This document shows positions 59,750 to 64,000 of a stretch of 64,000 bases of DNA, one piece after another. Below the pieces are notes generated by a model that saw nothing but the letters and a program-made list of their open reading frames with translations, searched no databases and was not told where the DNA came from. Numbering within the stretch: position 1 is the first letter of the stretch; each line of letters begins with the position of its first letter. This stretch comes from Pseudomonadales bacterium (GTDB taxonomy: Bacteria; Pseudomonadota; Gammaproteobacteria; Pseudomonadales; Azotimanducaceae), in contig JANQOA010000368.1 in the NCBI GenBank assembly GCA_028279305.1, positions 97,582 to 161,581 on the forward strand, in the 5' to 3' direction. Position numbers and translations under genes: made by a program.

Positions 59750-60943
59750 CTAGCGGTCCGCCAACCTGCCGCGGTACTTTTCGAGCTGCGCCTCATCCAG
59801 CTCGATACCGATACCCGGTCTGTCGGGCACGAGTAGGTCACCGTCCTCCCAGACATACGGCTCTTTCACAATCTCGTTAAAAAACTCTCCGCCTTTACCG
59901 ATACACTCCTGGATCAGGAAGTTAGGTACGGCGGCATCAATCTGCAAAGCCGCAGCAAGAATCACCGGGCCGCCCCAGACGTGGGGGGCCATCTTGACGT
60001 AGTGGGCTTCCGCCAACGCTGATATTTTTGCGGTTGCAGTGATGCCGCCCGCACTGCCGAGGTCAGGTTGGGCAATCGCGCAACCGCCTTCGGCAAACAG
60101 CTGTTGGAATTCGAAGATGGTGACCAGACGCTCTCCGGTGGAGACCGGGATACTGGTTGCATTTGCGATTCGGCCCATCTCTCTGTAGTGCTCCGGTGGA
60201 CAGGGTTCCTCAAGCCACAGCGGGTCATAAGGCTCCAGCCGTTTAGCCAGACGAATGGCATCAGCGGGCGGCATCTGGCCGTGGGTACCAATCAATATGT
60301 CCGCCCTCTCACCAATTGCTTCACGAACCGACGCCACCACCCGTTCTGCATTGCCGAGTTCATGCTGGCGCAGCTCAAACGGTTTGGGTACACGCTTTTT
60401 GACCTGGGGCACGGGGTCAAACTTCAGCCCGGTAAAGCCCTCGTCAACATAGTGTTTTGCCAATTCACCCATACGCTCCGGGTTCTGCGTCCAGGCGTAG
60501 CCGGTTTTGGCGAGACTCTCCGTGTCATCCAGATCATATATATAGGTATACGTGCGGATACGATCCCGGAACTTACCGCCGAGCAGGTTGTAAACAGGCT
60601 GGTTAAGCGCCTTGCCCGCGATATCCCACAAGGCGATATCAAACGCACTGATAATGCCGAGCATCACGTAATCGGGATGTTCCTGGGTCAGGCGGTCATA
60701 GAGTTTTTCGAACAGATAAGCCCGGTTCATCGCCTCCTGACCTTTGAGGTGAGTGTCAAATATATCCCGCACCATGGCTTCGTAACCGTTTTCAAGCCCG
60801 TACAGCGACGACAGGATCGCTGTTTCTCCCCAGCCCTCGTAACCTTCATCTGTTTCCAGTTTCAGAAAAAACCAGTAATTACCGCCTTTATGCGGCGGCG
60901 CAGTTTGAATAACAAAGGTCCGGACGTTGGTGAGCTTGGGCAT
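59750..60943 (-). CDS. Enolase-superfamily (mandelate racemase/muconate-type) dehydratase-like protein
   Basis: A 397-residue protein with capping domain (TNVRTFVIQTAPPHKGGNYWFFLKLETDEG) and TIM barrel. GLKFDPVP, ILIGTHGQMPP, LWLEEPCPP, VSTGERL, QPDLGSAGGIT and MAPHVWGGP are the barrel motifs. Where galactonate-dehydratase-type members have DxHG, this has GTHG, a variant seen in an uncharacterised clade as I recall it. First gene of the GMC operon, so likely acts on the same sugar acid. Confidence 0.92.
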   Translation of the reverse strand: MPKLTNVRTFVIQTAPPHKGGNYWFFLKLETDEGYEGWGETAILSSLYGLENGYEAMVRDIFDTHLKGQEAMNRAYLFEKLYDRLTQEHPDYVMLGIISAFDIALWDIAGKALNQPVYNLLGGKFRDRIRTYTYIYDLDDTESLAKTGYAWTQNPERMGELAKHYVDEGFTGLKFDPVPQVKKRVPKPFELRQHELGNAERVVASVREAIGERADILIGTHGQMPPADAIRLAKRLEPYDPLWLEEPCPPEHYREMGRIANATSIPVSTGERLVTIFEFQQLFAEGGCAIAQPDLGSAGGITATAKISALAEAHYVKMAPHVWGGPVILAAALQIDAAVPNFLIQECIGKGGEFFNEIVKEPYVWEDGDLLVPDRPGIGIELDEAQLEKYRGRLADR

Positions 60944-61076
60944 TAGTTTCCTCTCGCAATTTTCTGGAACACCTTACGGACTGCCCTTGTTAACGTCCAG
61001 TGCGGCGTCCTCCCTGTCGTTTGCACTATCTCGCCGCAAACACTTCTGAGCCCTGTATCTTCAAATTACTCAGAGA

Positions 61077-61106
61077 TGTGATAAAATCGCACGATATTTT
61101 ATCGCA
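61077..61106. promoter_or_regulatory. Inverted repeat, probable AbiEi-type operator
   Basis: TGTGATAAAAT (61077-61087) and ATTTTATCGCA (61096-61106) pair at 10 of 11 positions over an 8-bp gap, ending 12 bp before the antitoxin ATG. AbiEi antitoxins repress their own operons through inverted repeats upstream, so self-control is expected. Confidence 0.65.
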
Positions 61107-61118
61107 AAAAAGAGCTCA

Positions 61119-62141
61119 ATGACCCTTGCCGAGCAAGTCAGACAGCGGTTTCAGCGCACGCCCCCCGGTGGCATTGTTGCCAGTCGCACGCTGCATGGTT
61201 TGCCGGCGGACAGGCAACAGGTCGATAAGGCGGCCTCTCGTCTCTACAGATCCGAGGGGCTGTACAAGCTGCGCAACGGCATGTACTTCAAACCCTACAA
61301 CAGCCGGTACTTCGGTCCCCTGCCCCCCGGGGAAGCGGAAGTCATTCGTGCCCTGAGAAAACAGTACCAAGCCAAAATTAGTCCAACCGGAGAACTGGCC
61401 GCCTATGACCTTGGGTTCACGCCGGACATGCCTGAGACCATTACATACGAGACCGATAAACGCATCAGCCCCGTTCAACTGGACAATCACCGGCTGCACT
61501 TCCGTAAGGTTGATGGTAAAAAGCTTAATGCGGTTAACAGCAATCTATTGTGTATCCTCAAAGCACTGGAATTTCTGTATCGGGAAATCGGTTCTCTCAC
61601 CCCTCAGCAGCAATCCCGAGCGCGCCGCTTACTCAGCCGTCATACCACCGCACAACTGAACAAGGCCGTTGCGCTCTGGCCACGCTGGTTTCAGGAAGCG
61701 GCACAGCCTCTGCTTGAAAAGGATGTATCACCTTACATTACGGGCTTAAGTGCCTTGAACATTCCTTACCAGGGGAAACAGGCCGACTGGCATCAGTTGG
61801 GCATGCTCGATAGCCGGAAATTTTTGATAGCAGGGCATAATTACCACAGTGCACCGGAGTTAAGGGAGGAGGAGCTATTCAACTGTAGCGATTTTCTCGA
61901 CAAGCATGGCTTGCAAGTCGACACTCAACTTTGCGCAACACCACTCAGAGCCATCAAGGATGTTCTGTACACGCACATCATCAACAGGAACCAGTACCCC
62001 GGTTTTTTCAGGTTGGATGAGTTAATGCTCGACGTATCCAAAGATGAGATCCGCAAAGCGGTGGAACCCCTTCAATCTTTCGCCAATGAAAAGCAGGAAG
62101 AACTGCTGACACAATGGATGCAGAACAATGAGCTTATCTGA
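61119..62141 (+). CDS. AbiEi-like antitoxin/transcriptional repressor (DUF6088-type)
   Basis: A 340-residue protein with an N-terminal winged helix (PPGGIVASRTLHGLPADRQQVDKAASRLYRSEGLYKL) followed by the PTGELAAYDLGF and ITYETDKRISPV regions of the DUF6088/AbiEi group. It should bind the inverted repeat upstream and neutralise the toxin. It overlaps the toxin gene by 14 bp, typical of such pairs. Confidence 0.82.
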   Translation: MTLAEQVRQRFQRTPPGGIVASRTLHGLPADRQQVDKAASRLYRSEGLYKLRNGMYFKPYNSRYFGPLPPGEAEVIRALRKQYQAKISPTGELAAYDLGFTPDMPETITYETDKRISPVQLDNHRLHFRKVDGKKLNAVNSNLLCILKALEFLYREIGSLTPQQQSRARRLLSRHTTAQLNKAVALWPRWFQEAAQPLLEKDVSPYITGLSALNIPYQGKQADWHQLGMLDSRKFLIAGHNYHSAPELREEELFNCSDFLDKHGLQVDTQLCATPLRAIKDVLYTHIINRNQYPGFFRLDELMLDVSKDEIRKAVEPLQSFANEKQEELLTQWMQNNELI

Positions 62142-62787
62142 AGCGCAACAAGAAGAGCACACTGCTGTGATGACGGCTATCTGTCGGGGGTTCAATCAGA
62201 AAAACTTACCCATGGTGCTGAAGGGTGGTACGGCTTTAAAACTCTGTTACGGCCTTGATCGGTTCAGCGAAGATCTGGATTTTGACTGCGCTAAATCCTT
62301 GAATCTGGAATCTGCGCTTAGAGAAGTGTTCGCACAAGAGGGCAAAACAAAAGCACACCTGAGAAGCCCCGACATCAGCATCAAAAAAGACACCAACACG
62401 GTGAAACGCTATCGTGTGATCTACGGCGATAACATCAACCTTAAAATCGAAACCTCACTGCGAGGGACCCCCGACGACGATGATATTGTTGAGATCAACG
62501 GCATTCTCACCTACAAAATGCCCAAACTGATTCAACAAAAACTGAGCGCGTTGAACAGCCGTACGGCGGCCCGCGACCTGCACGACATCGTTTACCTCTA
62601 CGAACACTACCTGGATCATTTTGGCGACGACGAATTGGCTGAAATCACGGCGATCTACAACAACCAGTCTTCGATCCTGGATGAGTACAACGGGGCCTAT
62701 GGCGAAGATCCGATTCTCTCTGTCTCAGATTTACTGGAAGACCTGAGCAAATTGATTAAGCTTTATGACGAGCGAATCGCCGAATAG
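62128..62787 (+). CDS. AbiEii/AbiGii-type nucleotidyltransferase toxin
   Basis: A 219-residue protein with the nucleotidyltransferase core VLKGGTALKLCYGLDRFSEDLDFD (about 30-53) and later LKIETSLRGTPDDDD, SARDLHD-like NSRTAARDLHDIVYL. Members of this family pair with AbiEi in phage-abortive-infection or toxin-antitoxin systems and modify RNA or other targets. It is a compact two-gene unit between metabolic genes, suggesting a moveable defence module. Confidence 0.9.
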   Translation: MSLSEAQQEEHTAVMTAICRGFNQKNLPMVLKGGTALKLCYGLDRFSEDLDFDCAKSLNLESALREVFAQEGKTKAHLRSPDISIKKDTNTVKRYRVIYGDNINLKIETSLRGTPDDDDIVEINGILTYKMPKLIQQKLSALNSRTAARDLHDIVYLYEHYLDHFGDDELAEITAIYNNQSSILDEYNGAYGEDPILSVSDLLEDLSKLIKLYDERIAE

Positions 62788-62840
62788 CACAACCCTTATT
62801 CCATCGTACGCCGTGCTGTCCGTCATTTCTACCAACCGCG

Positions 62841-64000
62841 CTAACCCACCGCCATGGTGTGCCCGTCGGGCCGCACCAGCACCCAACTAACCGCTTCAAG
62901 CCCGAGACTTTCGGAGAGGGTCTTATCATGGGCACAGCGCATCGAAGAAAGATCATGCAACTGAACCGGTAGACCAAATGTCTGCACCGGGTCGGGCTCA
63001 GAGTCATCCAATTTCAGAAGTGAGAAACCGGTGTATTCGAGGAGGTCATGCAGCCTTGCTTGACCTGAGGGATTGGCGATCGCTCGGTCGGGGAATCGGG
63101 CACCGGACGACACACATTCCGTGTAGGTGGTTACTGCACTACCCGGCGTATTCGCAGCATCGTCATTCACCGCACCCCCTTCGCGATAGACGTAGCCCAA
63201 GTCTAATCCAATGGAACCAAAGTGTTCTTTTTGGTTCGCAATGGCAGCAGCCACTCGCGCCCGGATCGCTTCGCCTTTTGCATCCGCTGCTTGAGCATCA
63301 CTCAGTTTCTTCCGCAGCGGTTTGATCAACGCGCTTCGAATCATATGTTGAAAGCCTTGCGGCATCATCTTCACGAAACCCGAATTCATGACCTTCGGGA
63401 GAACCCCGGCCTTGGACGGGTCTAGCCCCAGTGCATGGAGAATCTGCGCCATCTTCTCGTTGTTCTCTTTACTCACATCACAGTTGCGCTGCGCGACGGG
63501 ACGGCGTTCCAGCTCGTAACTTTCCAAGAGCGTTTCCGCTTCATCTGCGGGTAAGCCCCCTTTCAGCACGGCCGCCATCTTCCAAACCAAGTTGTGGACG
63601 TCCCCTACCCCGGTGTTCAACCCGAGCCCGCCAGTCGGTGGAAAGCGGTGGATTGAGTCGCCGACAAGAAAGACAGGGCCCTCTCTAAACCGATCGGCGA
63701 CCTGCGCGGTCATTTTCCAGATGCCCTTGTGCCGAATTCGGTACGGCTGATCGCCAAAGATCGTTTTGATGAGCGCATTACAGCGCGCATCGTCATAGTC
63801 CTCGATGGACTCATACGGTACGGATAACGGACGCATATAGACGCACAGTTGTCTGGGATCATGCACGATCATCGTCCCCAAGACGTCAGGGTCGAGTAGC
63901 CAATACAGCAGCGCGTCAGACTCCCCCGAGGCTTGGGAGACGTCTACTTCACACGTTAGATTCAAATAGGTAGCGATGGCATCCGGCCCCACCTTTTTGA
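62841..64000 (-). CDS. FAD-dependent aromatic hydroxylase (PheA/TfdB family), N-terminus beyond window
   Basis: The frame is open past base 64000 (it continues KK before GTG 63992), so the FAD-binding N-terminus is missing. Visible are GPVFLVGDSIHRFPPTGGLGLNTGVG (around codon 110), VGDVHNLVWKMAAVLKGG and the C-terminal thioredoxin-like domain ending VLVRPDGHTMAVG. It is a paralogue of the enzyme at 40544-42217. It converges on the AbiE-like pair. Confidence 0.92.
   Translation of the reverse strand, partial: KKVGPDAIATYLNLTCEVDVSQASGESDALLYWLLDPDVLGTMIVHDPRQLCVYMRPLSVPYESIEDYDDARCNALIKTIFGDQPYRIRHKGIWKMTAQVADRFREGPVFLVGDSIHRFPPTGGLGLNTGVGDVHNLVWKMAAVLKGGLPADEAETLLESYELERRPVAQRNCDVSKENNEKMAQILHALGLDPSKAGVLPKVMNSGFVKMMPQGFQHMIRSALIKPLRKKLSDAQAADAKGEAIRARVAAAIANQKEHFGSIGLDLGYVYREGGAVNDDAANTPGSAVTTYTECVSSGARFPDRAIANPSGQARLHDLLEYTGFSLLKLDDSEPDPVQTFGLPVQLHDLSSMRCAHDKTLSESLGLEAVSWVLVRPDGHTMAVG

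Noticed and set aside
1..64000. tRNA, rRNA, CRISPR arrays and insertion sequences
   Set aside because: No cloverleaf-like, ribosomal, spacer-repeat or transposase patterns were recognised when reading both strands; a dedicated scan could still find a small one.

Overview
The window looks like chromosome from a free-living, probably marine Gammaproteobacterium with large catabolic capacity. This is an inference from a TonB-dependent receptor, a Lap/Hly-like type I secretion set with a TPR-sulfotransferase, and many P450, Baeyer-Villiger, SDR and amidohydrolase genes. There is no rRNA, tRNA, CRISPR array or recognisable insertion sequence. Genes are dense, mostly in short co-directional runs, and most runs have their own regulator.

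Layout. 1-3.1 kb: a P450/SDR/deazaflavin-reductase-fold operon opposite a TetR gene. 3.2-5.6 kb: YHS protein, MarR and GNAT genes opposite an alpha/beta hydrolase. 5.6-14.1 kb: a minus-strand run holding an acetylene-hydratase-like molybdenum/tungsten enzyme with two overlapping small genes, a MarR regulator with a perfect palindromic operator, NorE/NorF-like membrane subunits, a flavin amine oxidase and an MpaB-like protein, facing an AraC regulator. 14.1-25.5 kb: SnoaL-like protein, ferredoxin reductase, epoxide hydrolase, two amidohydrolases, MFS transporter, double-Lrp regulator and TonB receptor. 26.5-37.6 kb: TetR, acyl-CoA ligase, amidohydrolase, thiolase plus DUF35, flavin reductase with a MarR-like tail, Baeyer-Villiger monooxygenase, SDR, a second SnoaL-like protein and a P450. 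A 16-bp inverted repeat, TCTAAC-N4-GTTAGA, recurs in front of the receptor, the TetR gene, the ligase, the amidohydrolase and the monooxygenase, which ties these units into one probable regulon.

37.7-49.6 kb: LysR, then a flavoprotein hydroxylase/SDR/membrane-anchored FAH operon facing TetR, extradiol dioxygenase, FAH hydrolase, GST, VOC protein, sulfatase and carotenoid-cleavage-type oxygenase. This reads as hydroxylation, meta-cleavage and hydrolysis of an aromatic compound, perhaps sulfated or stilbene-like. 49.6-57.3 kb: TPR-sulfotransferase, TolC, ABC exporter and HlyD adaptor. 57.7-60.9 kb: gluconate-dehydrogenase-subunit-3-like protein, GMC oxidoreductase and enolase-superfamily protein. 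61.1-62.8 kb: an AbiE-like antitoxin/toxin pair with an operator. The right edge cuts a second flavoprotein hydroxylase; the left edge cuts the first P450.

All functions are read from motifs and remembered family features; no searches were run.
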